DNA of 64,000 bases, taken from contig NZ_CABVPR010000001.1 of NCBI RefSeq assembly GCF_902499135.1, forward strand, positions 186,001 through 250,000, in the 5' to 3' direction. Position 1 is the first letter of the stretch, and each line of letters begins with the position of its first letter. Shown here in pieces: positions 57,680 through 64,000 of this stretch. The position numbers were made by a program, and so were the translations under genes. The DNA comes from Burkholderia dolosa. Its GTDB lineage: Bacteria; Pseudomonadota; Gammaproteobacteria; Burkholderiales; Burkholderiaceae. Below the pieces are notes generated by a model that was given only the letters and a program-made list of their open reading frames with translations, had not been told where the DNA came from and ran no database searches.

Positions 57680-58543
57680 TTACACCGTGCGCAGCTTCGA
57701 CACGCGGCGGTTCTGCAGCATCACCAGGCGTTCCATGTACGCGAGATCCTTCGGCTCGATCGTGAACGCCGCATGCACCCATTCCTCGGTGATGTCCATC
57801 AGCTCGGAACGCGTCAGCTGGAACACGCGCTCGCGCGCGCGCAGCATCGCGCGGATGCCGTTCAGCTTCGGCTTCGTCACGTCGATGAACGTGCGCGTCG
57901 CAAGATACGCGTCGCCGGCGTCGAACGTCAGGTCGATCAGCCCGCGATCCTCGTACCACTCGGCCGCATGCGCTTCGCCGCTGGCGATCAGCGATTCCGC
58001 GAGCCCGCGGTCCGCCTTGCGCGCGACGAGCGAATAGCCGCCCATTCCCGGAAACAGGTTGAACGCGATCTCGGGAAAGCCGAGCTTCGCGCCTTTCTGC
58101 GCGAGCACGTAGTGATGCGCGAGTGCGGCTTCGAAGCCGCCGCCGAGCGCGCTGCCCTCGACCATCGCGATCGAGATCGCACCGGTGCCGAAGCCCGTGT
58201 AGATCTCGTACACGCCGTCGATGCACGAGCGCGCATACGCCATCAACTGATCGCGGCGGCCGCTGCGGATCGCATCGACGAAGAAGCTCAGGTCGCCGCC
58301 GACGTTGAACAGCTCGGGGACGAGCGAGCCCGTCACCCAGAAGTCGAACTTCAGACCGGAGTCGCGTGCGACACGCGCGAGATGGATGATGTCCGTGACG
58401 AGCTGCTGGTTGAAGCACGGCCGCGGCTCCGAGCGGAGCATCATCCACATGACGTTGCGACCTTCTTCGTAAAAGGCGGTCAGTTGCGTCAGTTCACCGG
58501 CTTCATAGAACGGCCGGCATGCGGGATGAGATTGGAGTTGCAT
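57680..58543 (-). CDS. rpfF: RpfF: BDSF (cis-2-dodecenoic acid) synthase
   Basis: 287 residues from ATG 58543, of the crotonase fold. 'SALGGGFEAALAHHYVLAQK' and 'LGFPEIAFNLFPGMGGYSLV' carry the two catalytic glutamates expected for RpfF; 'LRSEPRPCFNQQLVTDIIHL' and 'DITEEWVHAAFTIEPKDLAY' match the Burkholderia protein. It dehydrates 3-hydroxydodecanoyl-ACP and releases the free signal acid by thioesterase action. Next to rpfR, as in B. cenocepacia (BCAM0581/BCAM0580). Confidence 0.93.
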   Translation of the reverse strand: MQLQSHPACRPFYEAGELTQLTAFYEEGRNVMWMMLRSEPRPCFNQQLVTDIIHLARVARDSGLKFDFWVTGSLVPELFNVGGDLSFFVDAIRSGRRDQLMAYARSCIDGVYEIYTGFGTGAISIAMVEGSALGGGFEAALAHHYVLAQKGAKLGFPEIAFNLFPGMGGYSLVARKADRGLAESLIASGEAHAAEWYEDRGLIDLTFDAGDAYLATRTFIDVTKPKLNGIRAMLRARERVFQLTRSELMDITEEWVHAAFTIEPKDLAYMERLVMLQNRRVSKLRTV

Positions 58544-59298
58544 GGTATGTCCTCGTGAGATGTGGTTTTTGCAACGCCGCGCGTGCCGCGCGATGCGGGG
58601 ACGGGTTTCCCTGCATCGCGCAAGTCGCGAGGCATCGCCATTGTTGCGCGCGCACAAAAGCCGAAATGCGGGGAACAACGCACGATCGGCACGATCGTCG
58701 AGGACGCGGACGGGCATTCGGAAAGGCGGCCGGCCCGTGCGCCGCGGTCGTTCGGCGCAGGCTGGCGGGCGGGAAAGGCTGGATGCGGACGGGGTGAGAT
58801 CGCACGGCGGCGCGAGTCGGCCGCCGGCGCGTTCAGCACGCCGCCGGATCGGCGGACGCCTCTGTTGCGTTCGGTCGTATGCGGCAATGACGCACGCCGG
58901 ACGCCGAATGACGGGCGCGGTCCAGGCGCGGTACGGCCGCCGAATCGGCGCTAATGATCGATCGCGACGGACGCGATCGAGCGATCGCGCAATGCGCGGC
59001 GGTGCGCGATCGACGTCACGCGATATCGTTCGGCGTTATGACGCGATCGTCGGTATTCGGCGGTTGCACGCTTGAATACATCACGACGTGACATAAAATG
59101 AACATGTGCTGCCACGATTTGACGCGCGCGTCGGGAGCGAACCTGGGCTTTCTGGCGACCGCGGCGTGCGAGCCGACGTTCGGCGCGGCACGACCCCGCG
59201 ATGGCGATTTTCAGTGCGGTGCGCGACATTCGCCGCGCGGTCGCCGGCAGCAGCGTGCGACCGGTTCGGCGGTGACGACAACGGAAACGGAGGAAGAA
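58544..59298. other. Long gene-poor region between rpfF and the DUF1840 gene
   Basis: 755 bases with no supported gene. It must contain the rpfF promoter at its left end. GATCG/CGATC-type words cluster near 58954-59030. The right end carries a promoter-like element and an 18-base shared motif at 59072-59099, listed separately, followed by a leader of about 190 bases. Confidence 0.5.
59072..59099 (+). promoter_or_regulatory. Promoter with palindromic operator upstream of DUF1840
   Basis: TTGAAT (59072-59077), 16 bases, TAAAAT (59094-59099). The spacer contains the perfect inverted repeat TCACG-A-CGTGA (59081-59091). The 18-base block 59081-59098 recurs with two changes at 60587-60604. Operator role is inferred from symmetry, position and recurrence. 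Confidence 0.6.
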
Positions 59299-59625
59299 AT
59301 GACGATGCTGGTTACGTTTCGGTCATCTGCCGCACAGGACATCGCGATGTCTCGCGATCTCGCGCAGTACCTGCTGGGGCTCGTGGGCAAGAGGCTCGAC
59401 GCGCGCGGCGTGATTTCCGCCGACGAATTGCCGGTCGCGATCGCGCGGCTCGAACAGGCCATCGGCGACGATACGGCGCGGGAAAACACGCATGCGCATT
59501 CGACGCTCGCGCTGCACGCCGATCCGGCGCCGCATGCGGCCGGGCTCGCGCAGCGCGCGTGGCCGCTGCTCGACATGATGCGCGCGGCGCGCGAACAGGG
59601 CCGGCACGTGATGTGGGGCGTATAG
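59299..59625 (+). CDS. DUF1840 family protein
   Basis: 108 residues: 'MTMLVTFRSSAAQDIAMSRD', then 'LAQYLLGLVGKRLDARGVIS' and 'WPLLDMMRAAREQGRHVMWG'. The conserved N-terminal 'MLVTF-S-AA-D' and the final Trp are typical of DUF1840, a beta-proteobacterial family of unknown function. GGAGG lies 6 bases before the ATG at 59299; earlier in-frame codons are untypical. A long leader separates it from the promoter near 59094. Confidence 0.87.
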   Translation: MTMLVTFRSSAAQDIAMSRDLAQYLLGLVGKRLDARGVISADELPVAIARLEQAIGDDTARENTHAHSTLALHADPAPHAAGLAQRAWPLLDMMRAAREQGRHVMWGV

Positions 59626-59734
59626 GCGCGCGACGCGCGGAACCGGACCTCCGCTGGAAGGCCGACTGCACGACGTCGAACGACGTGCGTGTCGTCGGCC
59701 GATTTTTTTGTGCGGCGCGTGTCCGGCCGCCGGC

Positions 59735-59893
59735 CTACGGATGGCGGTGCGGATGCGTGCGCGACGAGCGTCGCGCGGAGCGGTGCAGCAACCTGTCGCG
59801 CGCCCGATCGCGGCTGCGTCGTTCCGCAAAGAACAGCACCGCGAATACAAGGATCGCGAGCAGCAGGATCGTCTGGACGATGCCGCTTTCCAT
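59735..59893 (-). CDS. 52-residue single-helix membrane peptide
   Basis: It starts 'MESGIVQTILLLAILVFAVL' and continues with FFAERRSRDRARDR and a His/Arg-rich tail. One transmembrane helix and a strongly basic cytoplasmic end. GGAGG sits 5 bases before the ATG at 59893. It lies downstream of two other small genes on the same strand (59926, 60305). Function unknown. Confidence 0.6.
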   Translation of the reverse strand: MESGIVQTILLLAILVFAVLFFAERRSRDRARDRLLHRSARRSSRTHPHRHP

Positions 59894-59925
59894 GTCGCCT
59901 CCGACAGATTGCGGGACGATGCGCG

Positions 59926-60210
59926 CTACGGCCGGCCGGTGCGCGGGCTCAACGTACCGGCGGGCGTCGTATCGATGCAGCGCCTGGCCGGCGCGATCGA
60001 GAATCGGATCGCGTCCGCGTCGTTGCGGAACACGTGGCGCCTGGGGTCGAGCAGCCGCGTTTCACGGCGTCCGGCCGCATCGCGCCGGCACACGACGGCA
60101 AGCGGCCGGTACAGCGCATCGAGTTCCAGTCCTTCGCCGGCGACCGGTTCGACGAGCGCACCGGTGCGTATTTCGCAGCGGCGACAGGTCGTGCGGATCG
60201 ACGTTTCCAT
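59926..60210 (-). CDS. Hypothetical 94-residue protein with CxxC
   Basis: It starts 'METSIRTTCRRCEIRTGALV', with a CxxC pair near the N-terminus, and continues 'ELDALYRPLAVVCRRDAAGR'. AGAGG lies 5 bases before the ATG at 60210. No membrane helix. It sits between two small membrane-protein genes on the same strand, probably one operon. I recognise no family. Confidence 0.5.
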   Translation of the reverse strand: METSIRTTCRRCEIRTGALVEPVAGEGLELDALYRPLAVVCRRDAAGRRETRLLDPRRHVFRNDADAIRFSIAPARRCIDTTPAGTLSPRTGRP

Positions 60211-60304
60211 CGTTACCTCTTTTCCGGCTTCGACCGTCCGGACCGCACCGCACGTCGATGCGCGGCGGTGCGCTTTGATCGGAACAATGGCCGCGGCTTC
60301 GCGT

Positions 60305-60490
60305 TCAGGTGAGCATCGGCACGGCTTCGATCAGCGCGATGCCGATCAGCGCGCCGATCGCGGCGCCGATCAGTTTCGGATGCCATCGCTCGAGATGCAG
60401 CGCCGTCAGCAGCGCGCCGAACAGGATCACGCCGAGCAACGCGAACGCGACGACGAGGTAGCCGATTTCGAAGTCGTTGTTGATCACCAT
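60305..60490 (-). CDS. 61-residue membrane protein with two helices
   Basis: It starts 'MVINNDFEIGYLVVAFALLG'; two hydrophobic segments at about 11-31 and 41-58 ('IGAAIGALIGIALIEAVPML') flank a short loop 'LERWHPK'. GGAG lies 8 bases upstream of the ATG at 60490. It is the first gene of the small - strand cluster and faces the DUF3857 gene divergently across the 18-base motif. Function unknown. Confidence 0.7.
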   Translation of the reverse strand: MVINNDFEIGYLVVAFALLGVILFGALLTALHLERWHPKLIGAAIGALIGIALIEAVPMLT

Positions 60491-60832
60491 GATGTGTCTC
60501 CTTCCGATGTCCGACGTGCGGCGTTTGCCGGCAAAGCAGTCGATGTGCCGCGGTGTCGCGCGTCGTCGATCTGTCTGGATTATATGTCACGACATGATAT
60601 AAAAGGCGTTCGAATGCGAGTTTGGATGCAAAAGGCGGAGAACGTGCAGCGACAAAGCCGATCGCGGTCCGTGCCGGTCGCGATCGCCGCGCGTCGGCGT
60701 TCGGCGTCCCGCTTGACGCTCGCCGGCACGTCACCCACACTGGATCGCACGACGGGCGCGCATGATGCGCGGCGAGTTGCGTTGCGCCGACGCGCGTCCG
60801 CCGTGTCCCGACACGAATGCGCAGAGGCCGAC
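60491..60832. other. Divergent region before the transglutaminase-like gene
   Basis: 342 bases. It holds the second copy of the 18-base motif (60587-60604) and a TATAAA (60598-60603). Downstream in-frame codons to the GTG at 60833 are Arg/Ser-rich and do not look coding. Confidence 0.5.
60587..60604. promoter_or_regulatory. Second copy of the 18-base motif, with TATAAA -10 box
   Basis: TCACGACATGATATAAAA differs from the copy at 59081-59098 in two positions. It overlaps ATGTC-AC-GACAT, an inverted repeat at 60585-60596, and includes TATAAA (60598-60603). It precedes the transglutaminase-like gene (60833) and lies 97 bases upstream of the divergent small-gene cluster. Confidence 0.6.
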
Positions 60833-62731
60833 GTGACGCGCTTTCCTTTCCGATCAAGCGACTGTCTGTCCACTTACGCGGCCGTGCTCGCGCTCGGCGT
60901 CGCCGCATGCGTGCGGCCGGCCTGTGCCGACGCGGGCGTCGAAGCGCCGTTTACGCTCGTCAGCGACGTGCACGAGTTCGTGCTGCAGCGCGACGGCTCG
61001 CTCGACGAGCACGACGATTCGACGCTGCGGGCGAACGACGCGAACGGAATCGACGCGGTCGCGCAGCGCTACGTATGGTTCGACAAGCATCTGGAGAAGG
61101 TCGACCTGCTCGCGGCGGAGACGATCGATCGCGACGGCGCTGCGCATCCGGTCGGCCCGGACGGCATTCGCGACGTGCAGGAACCGCGCTCGGCCGGCGC
61201 GCCGACGTTCCAGGACGGGCTGCTGCGCACCGTCGTGTTTCCCGGCGTCGAAGCGGGGTCGAGCACGCGCATCGCGTTTCGCAAGACACGCACGAGGCCG
61301 GTCAATCCGGGCTACTTCGGCTACTACGTGGAGCCGTCGCGCGAGCCGGTCGACAGCCAGCGGCTGATCTTCGACGTGCCGTCCGACATGCCGCTGTACG
61401 CGGACGCGCGCGGCTACGTCGCGCTGCCGCCGGTGACCGCGAACGGCCGCACGCGCTACGAATTCACGTACCGGCACGGCGCATACGAACGCATCGAGAG
61501 CGGCGCGGTCGGCTATCCGACGTACGGCGATCGTCTCGTGGTGTCCACGCTGCCCGACTATGCGGCATTCGCCGCGCGCTACCGCAACGCGGCTGTCGAC
61601 CCGACCGCAAGCGACGCGGCCGTCGTGCAGCTGGCGCGTGCGCTCACCGCAGGCGCGGCCGATCCCTACGACAACGCGCGCATCCTGTACGACTGGGTAC
61701 AGGCGAACGTACGCTACGTCGCGCTGTTTCTCGGCGAGACGGCTGCCGCGCCGCATCGCGTCGCGGATATCCTGCGCAACCGCTACGGCGACTGCAAGGA
61801 TCACGTCGCGCTGTTCGGCGCGTTGCTCGCGGCGGTCGGCATCCGCAGCGAACCGGTGCTGATCAATCTCGGCGCGGTCTATACGCTGCCTGCGGTGCCC
61901 GGCTATGGCGGCGGCGCGATCAATCACGCGATCACGTGGCTGCCCGATCTGCGGCTTTACGCGGATACGACGACGACCGGCATCGCATTCGGCTACCTGC
62001 CGCCGATCGTGATGGATCGGCCCGCGCTGCTCGTCGATACGGGCGTGCTGTCACGTACGCCTGCCACGCAGCCGCGTCGCCGCGTCGCGCGGCTCGACAT
62101 CGACGCCGCGCGGCAGCACGCTGCGCGCTTTCATGCGCACGTCGAAGACGACGGCTGGACCGCCGAGCTCGAACGCAGCCTGTTTCGCCGCGCGACGCCG
62201 GAGCGCATCCGGCAGATCGCGGCCGAACGCGTTCGGCAAACCGGATTGCGCGGCCGCGCGGAGCTCGCGACGAGCGAGCGTCGCGTGACGGCCGGGCCGT
62301 TCGACGTGACCGTGTCGGGCACGCTCGACCACTTCGTGTGGCCCGACGGCACGACCGCGGTGCCCGCGCTGTCGAGCATGGCCGGCGGCATCGCGACGCA
62401 GGTCGACGCGTGGCTGTCCGAGCCGGTGCGTACGCAACCGTGGGTCTGCATCGGCGGCGCGTTCGACGAGACCGGCCAGATCGCGTTGCCGGCCGACGTC
62501 GTCGTGACCGATCTGCCGGCCGACACGGTCGTGCGCGACCGCTTCGTCGACTTCACGTCGCACTACGTGTTCGACGCCGCCGCGCGCATCGTGCAGATCA
62601 CGCGCCGGATGACCGCCGATTTCGGCACACAGGTATGCACGCCGGACGATTTCGCGGCGCTGCGCGCGTCGCTCGAACGGATCGAGCGCGACACGCATGC
62701 GCAGATCGTCGTGCGCGCGAAGCAACGCTGA
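60833..62731 (+). CDS. Exported DUF3857/transglutaminase-like protein
   Basis: 632 residues from a GTG at 60833 with AGAGG upstream. Signal peptide about 1-31 ('STYAAVLALGVAACVRPACA'). A DUF3857 beta domain (about 40-230: 'VLQRDGSLDEHDDSTLRAND') is followed by a transglutaminase core with Cys321 ('RYGDCKDHVALFG'), His365 ('GGAINHAITWLPDL') and Asp378 ('LYADTTTTG'), an intact Cys/His/Asp triad. A C-terminal beta domain completes the usual layout. Such proteins are thought to act as periplasmic proteases or cross-linkers; substrate unknown. Confidence 0.88.
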   Translation: MTRFPFRSSDCLSTYAAVLALGVAACVRPACADAGVEAPFTLVSDVHEFVLQRDGSLDEHDDSTLRANDANGIDAVAQRYVWFDKHLEKVDLLAAETIDRDGAAHPVGPDGIRDVQEPRSAGAPTFQDGLLRTVVFPGVEAGSSTRIAFRKTRTRPVNPGYFGYYVEPSREPVDSQRLIFDVPSDMPLYADARGYVALPPVTANGRTRYEFTYRHGAYERIESGAVGYPTYGDRLVVSTLPDYAAFAARYRNAAVDPTASDAAVVQLARALTAGAADPYDNARILYDWVQANVRYVALFLGETAAAPHRVADILRNRYGDCKDHVALFGALLAAVGIRSEPVLINLGAVYTLPAVPGYGGGAINHAITWLPDLRLYADTTTTGIAFGYLPPIVMDRPALLVDTGVLSRTPATQPRRRVARLDIDAARQHAARFHAHVEDDGWTAELERSLFRRATPERIRQIAAERVRQTGLRGRAELATSERRVTAGPFDVTVSGTLDHFVWPDGTTAVPALSSMAGGIATQVDAWLSEPVRTQPWVCIGGAFDETGQIALPADVVVTDLPADTVVRDRFVDFTSHYVFDAAARIVQITRRMTADFGTQVCTPDDFAALRASLERIERDTHAQIVVRAKQR

Positions 62732-62800
62732 GCGTCGTCCGACGCGGCGCTCGCAACCGATGGGCGCGCGGCCGAGCCGGCCGACGCGCGGGAGACGAAC

Positions 62801-62968
62801 ATGACGGAACGGGACCACGAGATCGCCGATCTCTCGAAGGAACTGCTGGGAAGGATCGTGCAGGGGACGGTCGCGAACGGCGCGACCGTGGATGCGCAGC
62901 AGTGCGCGGCGCTCGCGATCGAGTGTGCGACTGCGCTGATCGACCGGCTCTACGAGCGGACAGGCTGA
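62801..62968 (+). CDS. 55-residue hypothetical protein
   Basis: It starts 'MTERDHEIADLSKELLGRIV' and ends 'ATALIDRLYERTG'; helical, acidic to neutral, with Cys at 35 and 42. GGAG precedes the ATG at 62801. It follows the transglutaminase-like gene by 69 bases and may share its transcript. No family recognised. Confidence 0.55.
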   Translation: MTERDHEIADLSKELLGRIVQGTVANGATVDAQQCAALAIECATALIDRLYERTG

Positions 62969-63072
62969 GCGCGGTCGGTACGACGGCGTCGACGTATCGA
63001 CCGATGCCGCTGCGTTCCGCGAGCGGTCGGCGGCGCGCAGCCGGCGTGCGACCTGGCACGATTACGCCAGCG

Positions 63073-64000
63073 TCACGCCGGCGTCGTCACGCTCGACGCG
63101 TCGGCACGTGCGTCGGCGCGCGCGTCGCCTTCCGCACGCACGGCGCCCGGCGGCCGCCCGACCACGCGCTTGAACGCGCGGCTGAATGCGGCGAGCGAGC
63201 CGTAGCCGAGCCGATACGCGACCGCTTCGATCGACTCGCGGTCGCGCCCGATCCACTGTGCGGCGAGCCGCATCCGCAGCTCGGTCAGGTAGCGCACGGG
63301 CGTCATTCCGGTCGCCGCGAGAAAGCGCTCGGCGAATACCGAGCGCGACACGCCTGCTTCGGCAGCCAACTCCGCGACGCTCCAGTTGCGGCCCGGATCG
63401 CGGTGCAGCGCGACGATCGCGCGACCGAGCTTCGGTTCGCGCAGCGCCTGCACCCAGCCGGTCGCATCGCCGCATCCGCACTCGACCCAGCCGCGCACGA
63501 TGAAGGCCGCGACGACGTCCGCGAGCCGTGCGAGGATGCCGGCGAAGCCCGCGCGCTCCGCGCACGATTCGCGCTCCATCGCGTCGAGAATCGGGCGGAT
63601 TTCCGGGTAGCGCGCGAGCAGCGTGCCGACGTGCATGACCGACGGCATCGTTCCGACGAGCGGCTGCATTCCGCCGAGATCGAGCTCCATGCACGCGCTG
63701 AAGATCAGCGCATCGCCGCCGGCCGGCTCCGCCGACGCGCACGCGGCACCCGCGGGCACGGCCGCGACCGATGCGACCGTGTCGCAGATCCGCGCGGCCT
63801 CGAACGCGCCGATCTCGCGGCACGACGCATCCGCATCGGACATCAGCGCGTGCCTGTGGCCGTGCGGCAGCAGAATCGCGTCGCCGGCCTCGAGCTGCAC
63901 CGTTGCGCCGCCCGCATCGCGCAGCAGCACCGGTCCGCGCCCGACGAAATGGAACTGCGCGCGGCCCGGCGCGTGGCCGAAGCTGAGCCCGAACGGCCGC
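63073..64000 (-). CDS. AraC-family transcriptional regulator, N-terminus beyond the window
   Basis: The frame is open to the window edge, so the start lies outside. About 309 residues are visible. The N-terminal cupin-type ligand domain ('VQLEAGDAILLPHGHRHALM', 'ELDLGGMQPLVGTMPSVMHV') is of the cupin_6 group. The C-terminal AraC double helix-turn-helix is complete ('WSVAELAAEAGVSRSVFAER', 'VAYRLGYGSLAAFSRAFKRV'). These regulators often control neighbouring oxidoreductase genes; the target lies outside the window. Confidence 0.9.
   Translation of the reverse strand, partial: RPFGLSFGHAPGRAQFHFVGRGPVLLRDAGGATVQLEAGDAILLPHGHRHALMSDADASCREIGAFEAARICDTVASVAAVPAGAACASAEPAGGDALIFSACMELDLGGMQPLVGTMPSVMHVGTLLARYPEIRPILDAMERESCAERAGFAGILARLADVVAAFIVRGWVECGCGDATGWVQALREPKLGRAIVALHRDPGRNWSVAELAAEAGVSRSVFAERFLAATGMTPVRYLTELRMRLAAQWIGRDRESIEAVAYRLGYGSLAAFSRAFKRVVGRPPGAVRAEGDARADARADASSVTTPA

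Noticed and set aside
59098-59298. N-terminal extension of the DUF1840 protein
   Set aside because: The promoter-like element ends at 59099 and the conserved family start with GGAGG lies at 59299, so this is leader.
59708-60832. Upstream extension of the transglutaminase-like frame
   Set aside because: It covers the divergent small genes and the 18-base motif; the signal peptide starts at the GTG at 60833.

Overview
The window is very GC-rich DNA with the gene style of Burkholderia sensu stricto: many LysR regulators, GTG and TTG starts, and Tat/Sec-exported hydrolases. The strongest marker is an adjacent convergent rpfR/rpfF pair, the BDSF (cis-2-dodecenoic acid) receptor and synthase. It suggests a Burkholderia cepacia complex or close relative, probably a secondary replicon, since rpfFR lies on chromosome 2 in B. 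cenocepacia. The species cannot be fixed from sequence reading alone. I see no rRNA, tRNA, CRISPR, insertion sequence or phage.

Layout. 1-2010: a truncated LysR gene divergent from a DUF1338 enzyme. 2054-5331: a stress cluster of CsbD (two copies), a BON protein, small peptides and a triple-PAS LuxR regulator. 5748-8273: a solitary branched-chain amino acid type binding protein and a DAO-family flavoenzyme. 8426-10158: hipBA behind four direct repeats. 10315-13784: an HscC-type Hsp70 and a membrane J-like protein. 13993-18505: a VOC protein and a converging operon of SDR, anion-type MFS and split transketolase, whose upstream LysR gene carries a one-base frameshift. 19905-21973: an aminotransferase, a 65-residue peptide and a PNPOx-like protein. 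22001-30085: LysR, an atypical SDR, two Tat-exported epoxide-hydrolase-like enzymes, cytochrome P460, DUF4148, a secreted hydrolase and an amidase. 30149-33589: a lower-GC membrane protein and groESL behind a CIRCE operator. 33691-38488: LysR, M20 peptidase, polar amino acid binding protein and an MFS gene broken by TAG. 38637-42311: a two-partner secretion pair. 42312-42832: an AT-rich gap. 42833-47628: sulfatase, sulfatase activator, MetQ-like protein and a cysteine-cluster protein. 47762-54974: LysR, DUF1445 (D-glutamate cyclase-like), MFS and 5-oxoprolinase. 55625-58543: rpfR and rpfF. 59299-64000: DUF1840, small peptides, an exported transglutaminase-like protein and a truncated AraC regulator.

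Working together. Several blocks read as self-contained modules. The 5-oxoproline module joins D-glutamate cyclisation, import and ATP-dependent ring opening. The sulfatase block joins an exported sulfatase, its formylglycine generator and a methionine-type binding protein, pointing to sulfur scavenging. The chaperone block couples an HscC Hsp70 to a membrane J-like partner. The 23-30 kb block puts three or four hydrolytic or redox enzymes in the periplasm. The rpfF/rpfR pair links BDSF to cyclic-di-GMP turnover.

The most useful new observations are: an 18-base near-identical palindromic motif in front of two separate transcription units near 59-60.6 kb; four GGGCTACA repeats before hipBA; an SDR lacking its YxxxK dyad; a sulfatase with CAITR instead of CxPxR next to an apparently exported activator; a J-like protein without HPD; and two recently damaged genes (LysR frameshift, MFS amber stop).
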